Source: Micrasema longulum
Lineage: Eukaryota > Arthropoda > Insecta > Trichoptera > Brachycentridae
NCBI GenBank assembly: GCA_022494885.1
Contig: JAGVSM010003467.1
Span: 1 to 64,000 of the forward strand
DNA length: 64,000 nt
Direction: 5' to 3'
Part shown: positions 1 through 11,441 of the stretch, in pieces
Numbering within the stretch: position 1 is the first letter of the stretch
Layout: every line of letters begins with the position of its first letter
The notes under the pieces: model-generated
The model's input: the letters and a program-made list of their open reading frames with translations, nothing else
What the model was told of the DNA's origin: nothing
The model's database searches: none
Translations under genes and position numbers: made by a program

Positions 1-1387
1 TTTAATTATAGTGATCTCATCGTGAATTAGCTATTTTGTCTAAATATAATAATTTAATTACCTTTACGTTAGAAGTCAAACAATAATTACGATTTTCTAA
101 AAATAATTTAATTAGTTTAGTATTTAATTCGTTCTCTGACGTATAATTTTTGAGTATTTATAAACTTGCAGGCGACGTAAAACAGTACACAGCTTCTGAA
201 ATTCGCCCTGTAAAACTGAAATATCTCGCTGAACTGAGAAACTCTTATAAATAAATTACCCCAAAGCTGAAAAATTCCCCTGCTCCAGGCGGCTTTAGAG
301 GCGCTAAAAGCAAAAGATTCATAAGATAAAGTTTAAATTAAGAGCTAAGTGGATTTTTTTTTGCCTTTTTAATGCAATATCATAACTACACGAATTCTTT
401 TTGTCCTTATTGAAAGCAAAAATGTTTTAATTTTATGTTTCTATTTTTGTACTAAGTTTTTTAGTACTTACGTTTAATTCTCAAAATTTACAGAATCTTT
501 ATTAATTTTTTTTATTCCACCTGTTTCAGTGGAGTAAAAAAGTTCACCTTACAAATTATGCTATGATCAAATTATATTTATATATATTAATATTAGGTAG
601 TAGGTATTTTAGCGTCAGAAAAGAGTATATGGGTATTTTTGGTGACAATAAAAAAGTTTAAAAATGAATCATCTTTAAAAAAAATCGGCTCTTATATATA
701 CTGGATGGTATGGTATACCAAAATCTGTCAGATATTAGTTTCAATAATTTTTAATATAACATTGTCTAAGCTATACAGTCATATGTATTTTATAATGTTA
801 AATAAAACATAAAAAGAAAATTCTAAAAATGATTATAAAAATACACTAACAAATATTATGATAAGATCGCAAATATAGGGGTAAACGGAATACATTTTTT
901 TAAGAAAATACATTTATCACTAAATTGACATTAAACCGTTCATTTGAAAAAATTTTTGATAGCGTTATTGAATTTCTATTAAAGTACATGATTAAAATAT
1001 ATTTGATGGCTTTAAATATTCTAATTATGATATAAAATCTGCTTGCTTATCTGAATAATTGTCAGCATGAAAATAAAGAAAATGTTTTCCATTTTCCAAT
1101 TTTAAACTGAACGATTAAATTGGACTTTAGTATAAAAAACAAGCATTATTTAATAGATTACAACCGAAAATATATTTTTATGAAGGTCGAACGAAGCTTT
1201 CATTTTTTTTTCCAAAAGCAAAGCCCAAAACACGGTAAGGTTAAAAAAAACTCTCACTTTCGTACCTTTATAATTTAAAATTGCAAACGCATTTTTACAA
1301 AAAATCTTTTAGTTCTACTTAAACTATTTTTAAAATAACAAACAGGGGTAAATAAAAAAGTGATTTTTAGTTTTGCAGATTTATAGC
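1..1387. other. AT-rich non-coding stretch
   Basis: No reading frame, RNA or repeat is recognised. The sequence is AT-rich with short homopolymer runs. Confidence 0.5.
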
Positions 1388-1555
1388 AGTCGGCCTTGGT
1401 CAGCGCGTTTGCCTACCATGCAAGAGGTCACGGGCTCGATTCCCGACATAGTTGATTTGGAATATTTGTTATATAGTGTGTTTTTACACAAGAATATTTC
1501 ATAGTCCTTAGACTGGCACCTGAAGCGTAAAACTGATCAGCTTTGTGCGCTTTAA
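1388..1555 (+). repeat. tRNA-derived SINE, family A (short-head form)
   Basis: A pol III-type head carries a box A-like TGGTCAGCGCG at 1398-1408 and a box B-like GGCTCGATTCC at 1433-1443. It is followed by a body ending in the phrase 'ctggcacctgaagcgtaaaactgatc' in broken form, which is shared with the copies near 45.6 kb and 42.7 kb. The 3' tail ending in a purine-rich ATGATG run is missing or scrambled. There is no acceptor-stem pairing, so this is a SINE and not a tRNA gene. Confidence 0.75.
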
Positions 1556-1724
1556 CGAATTTGTTTCAAAGGCCTTGGCTTATTAGGATTTCGGATGCGC
1601 TGTATAGGTTATTCATTTATTAAAAAAATACATTTTTAAGAATCACTTTGGAAAGCATCCGTGAGAGATTACATTACGAAAATGGCGCTTCATACGTTAT
1701 CTTTAATATCGATATTGATAAAAG

Positions 1725-1912
1725 ACACGAGGGGCCTTATTTATGGATGCCTAGGCATAGGGGTGGAATAAGGATGGTATAGTAAAAATTCTTAAACTTC
1801 GAATAAATTTATACTCAGTATAAAGCTATACTGAGCTAAGAGCTACCATAGTTACTTATCCCACGTTTATACCTGGGTACAACGTAGTAAAGCACAGGAA
1901 TAAACCCGCGAT
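1725..1912. mobile_element. Hairpin element (MITE-like)
   Basis: The segment folds on itself almost completely. At the centre is a perfect 9-bp stem with a 4-nt loop (CTCAGTATA at 1814-1822, TATACTGAG at 1827-1835). Imperfect arms continue outward: GGTGGAATAAG near 1766 pairs with CTTATCCCAC near 1855, and the CCTAGGCATA region near 1750 pairs with TATACCTGGG near 1870. No open frame is present. I cannot assign a superfamily or a target duplication. Confidence 0.5.
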
Positions 1913-2109
1913 CCGTCATCTGTCAATTTTTTCTTGACGAATGCTCATTTTCATTTCATTTGCATCAATTTAATTTAGCAGATATTTCAACAATGATCCT
2001 TGTTATGTTTTGCCGTATGCATAAAAGGTTCTTGGTGATTCATATTTTTATTTAAAATCATTCAAGTGTCTAAACATCTCTATCAATGGCATATTTTGGT
2101 ATGTAATTT

Positions 2110-2536
2110 GTTAACATATTACAACAGAGATGATGAACATTTAAGAGAAGGTTATATAGAAGTCTGGGCATCTACAGGGCTTATTACCTGTCAATGGCTG
2201 GTTTAAGTGGCCACTATACACACTGTGTAACATTTACCATTCTGCCTATATTTGAACTTCTATATTCCTTCAATTCTTTCATCTTTTGATGTTTGTGAAG
2301 TTAAAGAGGAATATAGATGTTCAAATATGGCAGAATGGTGAATGTAACACAGTGTGTAAAGTGGCCACGTTAACGAGCCATTGACAGGTCATAAGCCCGT
2401 AGATACCTAGAATTTTAAATTACCTATCTCTTAAATGTTCTTCATCTCTGTTGTAATATGTTAATATAAACAGCTCCCCTGGGAGTTGAATCCAGTCCTT
2501 GTCTACAAAAATTTGGACAAACTGAAAATATTGTTG
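2110..2536 (+). mobile_element. FB fold-back element, copy 1 (complete)
   Basis: Two arms of about 165 bp (from 2111, and ending near 2466) are inverted copies of each other around a loop of about 25 bp. A further 70-bp unpaired 3' part runs to 2536. The arms contain the family core ACACTGTGTAAC. The element is flanked by ATGTAATTT at 2101-2109 and 2537-2545, which extends to a 12-bp duplication with one mismatch. The same 3' part recurs at 53.84-53.91 kb and, more diverged, at 11.10-11.17 kb. It has no open frame of note. Confidence 0.75.
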
Positions 2537-2546
2537 ATGTAATTTA

Positions 2547-3414
2547 TTGTTTTTATGACTAATGTCGATGCTTATCAATAATTTTTGAGTGGTCTAATAT
2601 CTAAGAATTAAATATCTTTATTTACATTAATTATTGCCTTTCAAAAGTCTCATGACGCCCAGAAAGTAATTTTTATTTTCCTTCTTCTTTTATACCAAAC
2701 TCTGTGTGTAAAACACCACAGTTATCACATGATAAATTAATAAAAATAAATCATTATCTATTTTGACAGACAAAGATTGTGTTAGACGCTTGAAATTTGT
2801 AAAGTTTGTTTTGTTTTGTTACTAATGCGAAATACGTGTTAGTATTTGGAAGTGCACATACGCACGCAGCTTGTTCACATATTTACGCTCAAATAATGCA
2901 TGGTAAAAAAATAGGGTATAGTTATTCCATAGTATAAGCTTGTTATAAGGAAATCTAATAAGTAAGGCCAGTAAAATTATTAAGGATACCTCCTTCTCTT
3001 CGCAATAAAAAAAAAAACATAAGAATATTACCATACGAATATAACCAATTGAAAGTGTAGATAATAAATTGTATTTCAAAAATGGCACTTTATAAGTCAT
3101 CCATAAAAAAAAACTCAAAAAGCATATTATTGTTTACCTTATTGAGGATATTTTTTTTTTGGAAATGCATATCGTTAAATTAGGTTCTGGTTCCGCGACT
3201 ATTGTAGCAGACTCACAAATCAAAGATCGAAAGGGTCTCCCAGAATAGAAATATTTGTGTAAAAAAAAACTGCTTAAAAATGTATAATGTAAATATTACA
3301 TTCAAGATAATTTACAAATGAAAATACACAAACAGAAAAAAGGAACTACTTACCCCTTAAAATATTTACATGGCTTAATATTCGAGGGCGCAGAATTAGG
3401 GAAATATATTTTTT
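2547..3414. other. AT-rich non-coding stretch
   Basis: Nothing recognised. A 98-codon minus-strand frame at 2822-3118 is low-complexity and hydrophobic, with no family resemblance, and I treat it as chance. Confidence 0.4.
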
Positions 3415-4190
3415 TTTATACAAATATAGAGGTCTATGAAATACTGTCCCCTAAAAGAAAACATTTTGCTAATTGAACGTAGTTATGCAGAAAGCAGCTA
3501 ATCCTCGATTTAGAAAAAAATAGATATTGATGTTATCGGGTGCAGTAAGGTCAATTTTATGTTTTGCTACACAGCCAGACCCTTTTTTATACAAAAAACT
3601 GTATTATTCACATACTGAAAATGGTGCCGATCACAAAAATTACATTTCTCAATTTGCAGAAAAAACTTTCAGCACTAGAAAAATCTTACGGTTCTTGAAA
3701 CATCACTAAGCTGGTCAAATACATAATAAGATTCTTGTTTTTTATATAAAAAAATACAATGTGTTTATTGTTTATCATTTGTTAAACTCAAAAATATTCC
3801 AATTGTTGTGAAGTTTTGATAATTCACTTTTTTTACAAAAGTGCTATTAAGTAGCATAAAAAATATTTTTAAAATTGTAATTTTGAATTCCCACAAAAAT
3901 TGCCATTCCATTACCAACGCCCCTAATCGTCATGATTCATGTTTATTTGTTCCTGGCCATTGAAATTTGTTTCGAACATTATCACAAATTTGACATCACA
4001 AAAATCAAGGCCAAATACATAGCGTTTTTCTGGCAACGTATTTTTATCGAATTTCTTTTTTACATTTATCCGTAAAAACATTTCTTGACAGTATCCATAT
4101 TGATTTTGAAAATACAATAAATTATTCTTAATCCAATTTAAATATTTTTATCGGTATTCGTAGTATGTGATACGTCCCTATTGTCAGCTG
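3415..4190 (+). repeat. Dispersed repeat R, copy 1
   Basis: The opening phrase GGTCTATGAAATACTGTCC (about 3431) and the whole segment from about 3840 to 4185 match 45112-45472 in the same orientation. The matched part includes the phrase around CATGATTCATGTTTATTTG. About 330 bp in the middle of this copy is absent from the other. No coding potential or terminal repeat was found, so the class is unknown. Confidence 0.6.
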
Positions 4191-5639
4191 GATAGATCTC
4201 TATAACCTCAAAATTGACACACATTACTTTTCATATACAGCGTAATTCATTCAATCGAGAATCATTTATTGATGTTATTGAATTGAAAGAATGAAATTTT
4301 ACAATGAGACATTTAAACGGTGTGCGAGTATAGTTACAAATTAGAAAAAAAATAATGTATAGTACTAATTTTTTTTATTATTTCAATGTAATGACTTTTG
4401 AAATTTCATTTGAGTTATAAGTGAAAAATTAAAACCCTCTTCTCCCTCGTACACAGCGTTAAGCCATTGTTATACCGAATGAGCGCCAAACGACTAATTT
4501 TATCAGACAAAAATGTGTTCAATTACATAAACGATAGAGATAAAATTCCTATCCGCCAATTTAGTCGATCGTTCAACATAGCACGGCACCATGAAATAAC
4601 ATAGGGTAGATTTATTTATGATAATTTTTTTAATTATTTCATTCATCAAAAGGCAGGTAAACACAAAAAACAGTACACCATGAGACCGTCTAATCTTCAC
4701 TCAATTTTTTTAGCAAAATTTTCACTTGCGAGTAGAAACTAAATAAATAAAACCAAATAATAAATAAGTTCCCCACACACCCTAATTTTACCGGACCGAG
4801 TGGATTGGCACGATACGTGTGAAACGGGCCCATACATGACATGATCATTTTTATAATAATAAAATATAATACGTTTTGTAATGTTTACTGTTTTTGGTGA
4901 CTAATTCTGTTTGAAAATTAATGTGAAAAAAAAATAAATAAAGAAATGGATTTTAATACTAGAATTTGTTACTTGTAAATTGTTGGGTTCTCTGCGGTTA
5001 CCATTTGCCAAACAGATTTTAGTTGATTGGTAATAGTCCTATCTTTGAATGCGTGCTGAAGCATATGTACAAATCGAATTTTATGTGATAATATTAGTTT
5101 TCGGAAATTCTCCGACATCAAGTTTATTTACCGACTTTTGAAGGTTCACACACACCGTCAGCCTACGTAAAACGTTTATTGGAAATAACAAAAAGGTAAT
5201 TTCAGTCAAAAGAGCTGTGTAAATTTCAACATTTAGAAGAAAATTAGATAACGCACGTAATATAGATAAAGATCAATTAAAAATGTATTTCTTACCATAT
5301 ACATGATAAACAGAATACGTACGATGAGCTATATTATATCATTCTATGATATTTAAAAAATATTAATCTCACAATTTCAGATGGTTTTAGAAACAAATAA
5401 ATAATAAGTACAGAGATATGAATAAATTAGAGGCAGTGAAACGCCAGTCATCGTCTGTATAACCATAATTAAAAATGTAATGTGAATAGTAAGTTGCAAA
5501 AGTATAATGAAGTAGTGAAACTGATATAATTTATAGTATGTAAAAATAGGTAACATAGTAAACATCAGGAAGAGCAATGTCTTTACTCAACCGTATCTCT
5601 TCGGATATTGACATCTTTCATATTAGTGAAAAAAAGTTC
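4191..5639. other. AT-rich non-coding stretch
   Basis: No supported feature. Short frames at 4503-4700 and 5377-5577 look random. Confidence 0.4.
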
Positions 5640-5810
5640 AGAGAGGATTGCATTCTTTCTCTATAATTGCTGGGTATTTTTTATTTTTACCATTTTTGTA
5701 TATTTAAATTTTAGTGTTCATTTTTTCGTTTTATGTATGCATTGATTTTTTTTGCTATGTACATAAACGTTTTTAAAATAAATAAATTGAAATTGAAATT
5801 GAAATCAGCG
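5640..5810 (+). mobile_element. LINE 3' UTR remnant
   Basis: An AT-rich tail ends in AAATAAATAA followed by three TTGAAA units (about 5786-5808). This is the usual 3' terminus of insect non-LTR retrotransposons with short tandem tails. No coding part remains. Confidence 0.4.
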
Positions 5811-6215
5811 GAAATACAATACAGTTTTTTGTAACATCAAGTTTTGTGCATAAATATGACATGTTAGTTTTTTCTAATTTTGATTGCTTATTAATAAATT
5901 CAAAAATGGGATTAAAAGTTCAGCTAGACATAAATAAAGCGTAATGTTTTAATATATATATATATAGTTTTAATCACCCTAAAAACAGATTGTAGCATAC
6001 AAATATGAGTAAATTCAATTACCATATAAAATATAAAAGAAGTAAAAAGTAATATTTTCAACATTTTCAACATTTTCTGAGCTCATTTTACAAATAATAT
6101 TGGTATTTAAATGTAAGTTCATGATTGTTTGCTTAATGCATACGTTGAAAATGATAATATTTAGTAATAATAGTTGACAACATGAAATAATTTATTTCCT
6201 CTTATGCATTATCAG

Positions 6216-6700
6216 TCAGTTCACACTATAACAGCGAACGTGTTTTATTTCACGGTAAATATTAATAATATTATTTCCACCTGCAAACGGTAGCGCCGCG
6301 AGGTACATAAACGGGCACATTTTAAAAATTGCATTCGTGACTGTTATGAACAGACGCATGTCGTCCTCGAAAGCATAGAATGAGTTATTAGTTCGAACTG
6401 TCAAAACAATTTCCAATGTGTAATTAAGATTAAACATGCACTGTGATAATGTTTTTGCTTTACAGATTATATTTAATTTGTTGAAATTGATAGGTTTTAT
6501 TAGATAGAGGAAAGCATGGACGTAAAAATCGACTGCAGTATAATCTGTTATGATCAAAACATAGAATGTAAAATAAATAACCTGAAATGTGCTAAAAAAA
6601 TAGTTAATTATATTTATAGGCAAACAATTAGATATACTCGGATGCAGAAAAATAACAAATATACAATGAATGGTTGTAGTGTTTTGTAGTTCCATGAAAA
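6216..6700 (-). CDS. Unidentified open frame, hydrophobic, possibly a coding fragment
   Basis: The minus strand is open for about 160 codons beyond the end of the neighbouring LINE ORF1. The frame as a whole is 200 codons from 6818, but its first 30 or so codons are out-of-frame ORF1 sequence. In DNA this AT-rich a stop is expected roughly every 12 codons, so the length is unlikely by chance. The product alternates hydrophobic stretches (for example VIYFTFYVLIITDY) with charged parts, as in a multi-pass membrane protein. A good splice acceptor, ending TTTCAG, lies inside it near 6574 on the minus strand. I recognise no family. It could be an exon, an old transposon fragment or chance. Confidence 0.3.
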
Positions 6701-6734
6701 TCACGGTGCAATGATTATTTGTGAGAAAAATTAT

Positions 6735-7437
6735 ATTAGGTGAGTTTATCGAGGTCTTGAGTACTAAGAATAATCTAAGCACCGGACGAGTCATCCCGCC
6801 GAATATATGTCTTTCCATTTTTGGTCCAGTAGTACTTCCAATTGTTAAACTTCGCCTTAGATCGAGCAGCAGAAAAAATCATTTTATTTTCAAGAGAAAG
6901 ATGCTCTTGGACGAATATTGGCTGTGTCGTTCCTGTGATTCCTAGGTGTGATGCGTTGAGTTTACTAGTAGTATTTTTCTTATTATATTGACGTACTGCT
7001 GCAAGTATCACATCACGTTCCCTGGGAGATGTGAGTGATATGATAATGTTCTTGGGTCTTTTATTTTCTATTTTTTTTGGAACTCGACTGCAGGTAATAA
7101 TATTATCCACTTTGAGAGGCACAGAGACTGTGCGGCAAAGCGAAGTAAACAAATTAATAATATTTTCAGTATTCCTTTCGGGTACCATTTGTATCTCAAT
7201 GTTATTATTTCTAGCGGACTGTTCCATTATATTAAGTTTCGATTTTAATTGACAGAATGATGTACTAAAGAGAGAATAATCATTAGACATTTCACTGACC
7301 GTTTTATTGAGATTATCGTTTATTTTTATGATGTCGTCGTATTTTTCGGATAAATACTGGATGGATGTGGTCCTTCAATTTCTCAAAAAGCTCTTCCCGA
7401 ATTTTTTTGAACTCTTTGTTGATTGTGGAAGTGATTT
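6735..7437 (-). pseudogene. LINE ORF1 protein (nucleic-acid-binding), C-terminal two thirds
   Basis: This encodes the ORF1 protein of a CR1/Jockey-like non-LTR retrotransposon, an RNA-binding chaperone that coats the element's transcript. The start is a coiled-coil-like part (INKEFKKIREELFEKLKDH). After a frameshift near 7357 the longest frame runs from 7290 to 6775, carrying RNNNIEIQMVPE, the RPKNIIISLTSPRERDVILA segment, a PIFVQEHLS...K block and NNWKYYWTKNGKTYIRRD. These are the family's typical landmarks. A second shift near 6775 precedes the usual ending QDLDKL at about 6735. The reverse transcriptase of apparently the same kind of element lies at 7630-9570 on the opposite strand, so this end appears inverted. 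The endonuclease is missing. Confidence 0.75.
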
Positions 7438-7629
7438 TGGATTAAATATTTAAGTAAGATTTTTTATGAATATCAACTTTCAACGAGGTTTTGGGCGAGT
7501 CTCTGCTTAAATTCCTTTTTGATTTGGGATTTGTTAAAATTTTAACCCTAAAAAATATAATTATTTTGATAAGTAAAAAATATACTGAACTTTTACAGCT
7601 AATGGTATTGTTGTAAAGCAATATCTTTT

Positions 7630-9570
7630 ATTTAATCCAAAAAAATATTCGAAATGGTACAACTCCTCTTTGATAAAAATCATAAAAGAAAAGAAAAAAA
7701 TACATAAAAATGGATAAAATATGGTAATCCACGTGACTATTCTGAATTTTCACTACTTCGAGCACGACAAAAGAAAGTTCAAAAAGACTGCTACAAATGT
7801 TATATCAACACTATTGAACGTGAAATACCACAAAATCCTCAAAAACTATGGTCTTACATTAAACATCAGAATAAAGGATCAAATACATTACAAACCATAT
7901 GCTTTGAAAATGAAGTTGTGTCTGGGGGAGAAAACGTATGCAATCTCTTCCTGGAATACTTTAATTCTATATATTCATCACCTACCACAGCTTCAATTAA
8001 ATTCACAGAAGAAGTAAATACCACAGATCAATGAGCTTCCGATAATATAGGTTCTATAATTTTAAACAAGGTAGAAGTTTTTAAATATTTAATTAAGCTC
8101 GATGTTAACAAAGGTGCAGGCAGCGATGGGATTTCACCTTTATTCGTTGTACGCTGTGCGCAATCTCTAGTGACTCCGCTGACTTTACTTTATAACAGAT
8201 CACTTAAAGAAGTAATTTTTCCTCAAAAGTTTAAGGAAACACTTGTCATTCCAATACACAAGTCGGGAGCAAAAAATTTTGCCAAAAACTATCGCCCAAT
8301 CTCAATTTTGTCGGTATTTAGTCAACTTTTTGCAAAAATTAATATACGATCGCATATATCCCCTTATTTTGAAATATATTCCAAATCAACAGCACGGTTT
8401 CCTAAAACAACGGTCAGTTTTATCAAATCTTACAATTTTCACATATTTTGCTATGCAAAACTTGCGTAGTAACAATCAGACATATGTCATATACACCGAC
8501 TATTCCAAAGCATCTGACAGGGTAAATCATCAACTTTTAATTAATAAATTACGGTGCATGGGTATCCACGGGGATTTACTCTAATGGTTTACATCATACC
8601 TAGAAAAAAGGTTACAAAGTGTAACTATTGAAGGCTATAATTCACACTTTGTAACTTTACCTTCTGGTGTGCCACAGGGTTCTCACCTGGGCCCTCTACT
8701 ATTTAACGCATATACTTATGACATAAACAAATGCCTCAAATATTGTAAATTCATATCCTTTGCTGATGACATTAAAATTTACGCCTGCGTTAAATCTCAC
8801 ACTGACTGTGCAAAAATGCAAGAAGATCTCGACAGACTTTTTCAGTATTGTAATCAAAATTTACTGGAATTAAATATTAGTAAATGTCATTTATTTTGTA
8901 TTTCGCGCAAACAAACAACAATCAGCTTTCCTTACTATTTTAATAATACCCCGATCTCTATTACAGATAGTCAAATTCACGACTTAGGTGTTATTATTGA
9001 TACAAAACTAATGTTTAATATTCATATTGAATCAGTCCTAAGAAAAACATATAAAATGGTCGGACTTATTATGCGAGTATCAAAACCTTTTAAACATGCA
9101 GAGATGAAAAACTCTACAAAACATTTGTTCGTCCTCAGGTAGAATACTGTACTCCTATTTGGTCACTTTACTATAGTGTAAGTATTAATAGACTAGAAAG
9201 GGTCCAACAATTTTTTCTTAAGCAGGGCGACTACCGGTTAAACATTAACTTTTCTAATCGTGCTGAAAGTATGCAGTACCATGGAATAAACTCTCTTAAA
9301 AATCGAAAAATAATGTTGGACCAGATATTTTTATTCAAATTAATAAATAATAAAATTGATTCTTCTAACCTACTAGAAAGACTTCCATTCTGTGTGCCAT
9401 CTAGACCGACAAGACAAAATCTTTTGTTTTACACTGAAAACGCGTCAACAAACTATTTTAAACAATCTACAATACCTAGAATATGCGACCAATATAACAA
9501 TATATTTACCGAGGCTGATATTTTTTGTGACAATGTATGTAAATTTAGGTCAAAAATTATAGAAATTTAA
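7630..9570 (+). pseudogene. CR1/Jockey-like LINE ORF2: reverse transcriptase, broken
   Basis: This is the reverse transcriptase part of a non-LTR retrotransposon. In order it shows the post-endonuclease linker (from 7634), KNYRPISILSVFSQLF (about 8288), motif A YTDYSKASDRVNH (about 8497, with S where F is usual), motif B SGVPQGSHLGPLLF (about 8663), motif C FADDIKIY with the catalytic DD (8759-8782), the DLGVIIDTKL thumb block (about 8980) and a C-terminal region ending at the stop near 9570. Stops near 8032 and 8583 and frameshifts near 7690, 8340 and 9110 destroy the frame. The 5' endonuclease domain is absent. It is not functional. Confidence 0.9.
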
Positions 9571-9770
9571 ACTTTATTATTATTATTATATAAACATTTT
9601 TTCATTTCGTTTCTTTTCCATTTATTATATTGAACATAATTTAAATTATTGTATTAAGTGTAAACATTTTTTTTGGTGTGTGCATGAGTTTCTTACACTA
9701 ATATACAAAGAAATTGGCAATATATGTGTACATACTGTTTGTTTACCTAATAAAATAAATAAATCATTCT
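9571..9770 (+). mobile_element. 3' UTR and tail of the same LINE
   Basis: AT-rich sequence with a TGTGTG-type patch ends at AATAAAATAAATAAAT (about 9750-9766). This is the 3' terminus expected of the element at 7630-9570. Confidence 0.6.
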
Positions 9771-10199
9771 GGCAATGATTTCAAATAAAAAGAGAAAATA
9801 AAATATGAATGGGCTAAATAAAGTAAAGTAATGTTTGGATAACTAATGTAAATTTATAAGTAGATTTTGTGACATTTTAGTAAAATTTAAAATCCAGTGA
9901 GAAAATTTGATTATATAACTGAAAAATTGCTAAACTTGGTGTTCAAATATTTTTTTAAGTAAAAAAATATTACTCGTCGAATAAAAATAAACTTAACAGA
10001 TTCGAACTGGATTAGATAATAAGAACTTAAGTCAAAGAAATTTAAATTTATTTCAGTTTTTTTTTATCTGTTACGTCGCGGACACATTCGTCTAGGAATT
10101 CATCAAAATTCTGGGAAAGTGAGTTCCTTCACTTGTAATTAAGACTTACAAGTGAAGGGACTCACTGCTGAATGTGCATCTTGAGTGGTTTATGCTATG
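9771..10199. other. Non-coding; one short hairpin
   Basis: No gene. GTGAGTCCCTTCACTTGTAA-like sequence occurs as an inverted pair (about 10121-10138 and 10146-10166), forming a hairpin of roughly 17 bp with a small loop. Confidence 0.5.
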
Positions 10200-10517
10200 T
10201 ATATGTGCCGCATGTAAGGTAAATGTTTGTGTATGTTTTATATGTGCGTTCATGTGTGTGCGTGGATGGCTCGGAGTGTACATTCGGTATTTTTATTTAT
10301 TTTGATTTATTACTTCCATGGAAAACGCAAATGTCAACAATTATTCTTTTCTCACTTAAAATTCTTATTTATTTTTGTTTTTTGTCACATTTAATGTTTA
10401 TATCTTTTGCATAATTTATAAAAACGTAATTGGTCTTTTTATGTTAAAAAATGGTTGTTTTTAATACTTATTATGTATGACTGTATGTTTTATGAATAAA
10501 ATAAAATAAAATAAAAT
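10200..10517 (+). mobile_element. LINE 3' UTR with (AAAAT)n tail
   Basis: A TGTGTG-rich then T-rich non-coding segment ends in four ATAAA-type pentamers (about 10494-10517). Its layout matches the 3' UTR of the FADD-type LINEs in this window. No coding part remains. Confidence 0.4.
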
Positions 10518-10579
10518 AATTTATATATATTATGTTTATTTGATTAAAGGGTTATACAGAATTAGTGTCTCGCATTCTT

Positions 10580-10760
10580 TGAGCGGGGAGTCAGTTGTTC
10601 TCAAATAGCCTTTAAAAATCAACTAAACCCTGGCGGAGTTATGGTTGTTAGCGACTCACCCAGCGAACTGGGGCAAGAGGGTCCTTTCTTGAAACGCTGT
10701 GCTGGCCGAGGGCATAGAGATACTGTATGGAGGTAGGGATAGATCTGGACTGACGTCCTT
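10580..10760. other. GC-richer unassigned segment
   Basis: Clearly more GC than its surroundings, with no frame or known repeat recognised. It lies just left of fold-back copy 2. Confidence 0.3.
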
Positions 10761-10816
10761 ACCTAAAACCAAATTTAGTGTTCAAGTATTCTCGATTGCT
10801 GATGTAATTATTTAAA

Positions 10817-11175
10817 TGGAAGTCTAGGCATTTACAGGGCTTATGACCTGTCATTGGCTGGTTTAAATGGCCACTTTACACACTGTGTAACATTCACCGT
10901 TCTGCCCATGTTTGAACATCCACATTTCTCTAACTCTTCCATCCGTTGACTTTTTGAGAAGTAAAAGAGCTGAGCTGAGAACATGGGCAGAATGATGAAT
11001 GTTACACGGTGTGTAAAATGGCCACTTAAACCAGCCAATGACAGGTCATCAGACTTCCATATTCCTTTCTCAAAAATGTTTTCCTCTCTGTTAAAATAAA
11101 TTTAAATATGAATAACTACCTAGGGAGGAAATCCAGCCAGTCTGCAAGCATTTGGACATACTCAAACATTTTTTG
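10817..11175 (+). mobile_element. FB fold-back element, copy 2 (5'-truncated)
   Basis: The left arm (from about 10820, GTCTAGGCATTTACAGGG) is inverted against the right arm (ending near 11062). The right arm continues alone into the family's 3' part (to 11175). The 10-bp sequence ATTATTTAAA flanks it at 10807-10816 and 11176-11185. The left arm lacks the outermost 40 bp seen in copy 1, so this copy is 5'-truncated while its 3' end is complete. Confidence 0.7.
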
Positions 11176-11399
11176 ATTATTTAAAAGTCACAATCATTAC
11201 AATGTGTAAATTGAGCCGAGTTGTGGTCTTGTAATCGTTAGCATTTTTATAGCACATTCTTTTAACGACTTCTAGTGAATGGTCAGAAAATTTCAATGTT
11301 TAATTATATATAATAAATACTCAAATATTTAATTATAATAATAAAAATACTTTATAGTTGTATTCCACTTTTATTTATAATTATTTTGTAATTTTTTTT

Positions 11400-11441
11400 A
11401 CTTGTGACGGGTTTCGTCGTGACTGACATCGTCAGACTGGT
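11400..11441 (-). ncRNA. Hammerhead-ribozyme-like motif, family HH1
   Basis: Read on the minus strand: stem I strand ACCAGT (11441-11436), a perfect core CTGACGA (11435-11429), T, stem II GTC/GAC (11427-11425 with 11418-11416), GAAA (11415-11412), CCC, the triplet GTC (11408-11406), then ACAAGT as the other stem I strand (4 of 6 pairs). Every conserved core base is present. One unpaired U separates the core from stem II. Activity is inferred only. Confidence 0.55.

Noticed and set aside
2822..3118. 98-codon hydrophobic frame
   Set aside because: Low-complexity, AT-driven composition and no recognisable motif.
7721..8017. 98-codon plus frame in the LINE
   Set aside because: It is an out-of-frame shadow. 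The real RT linker is read in a neighbouring frame.
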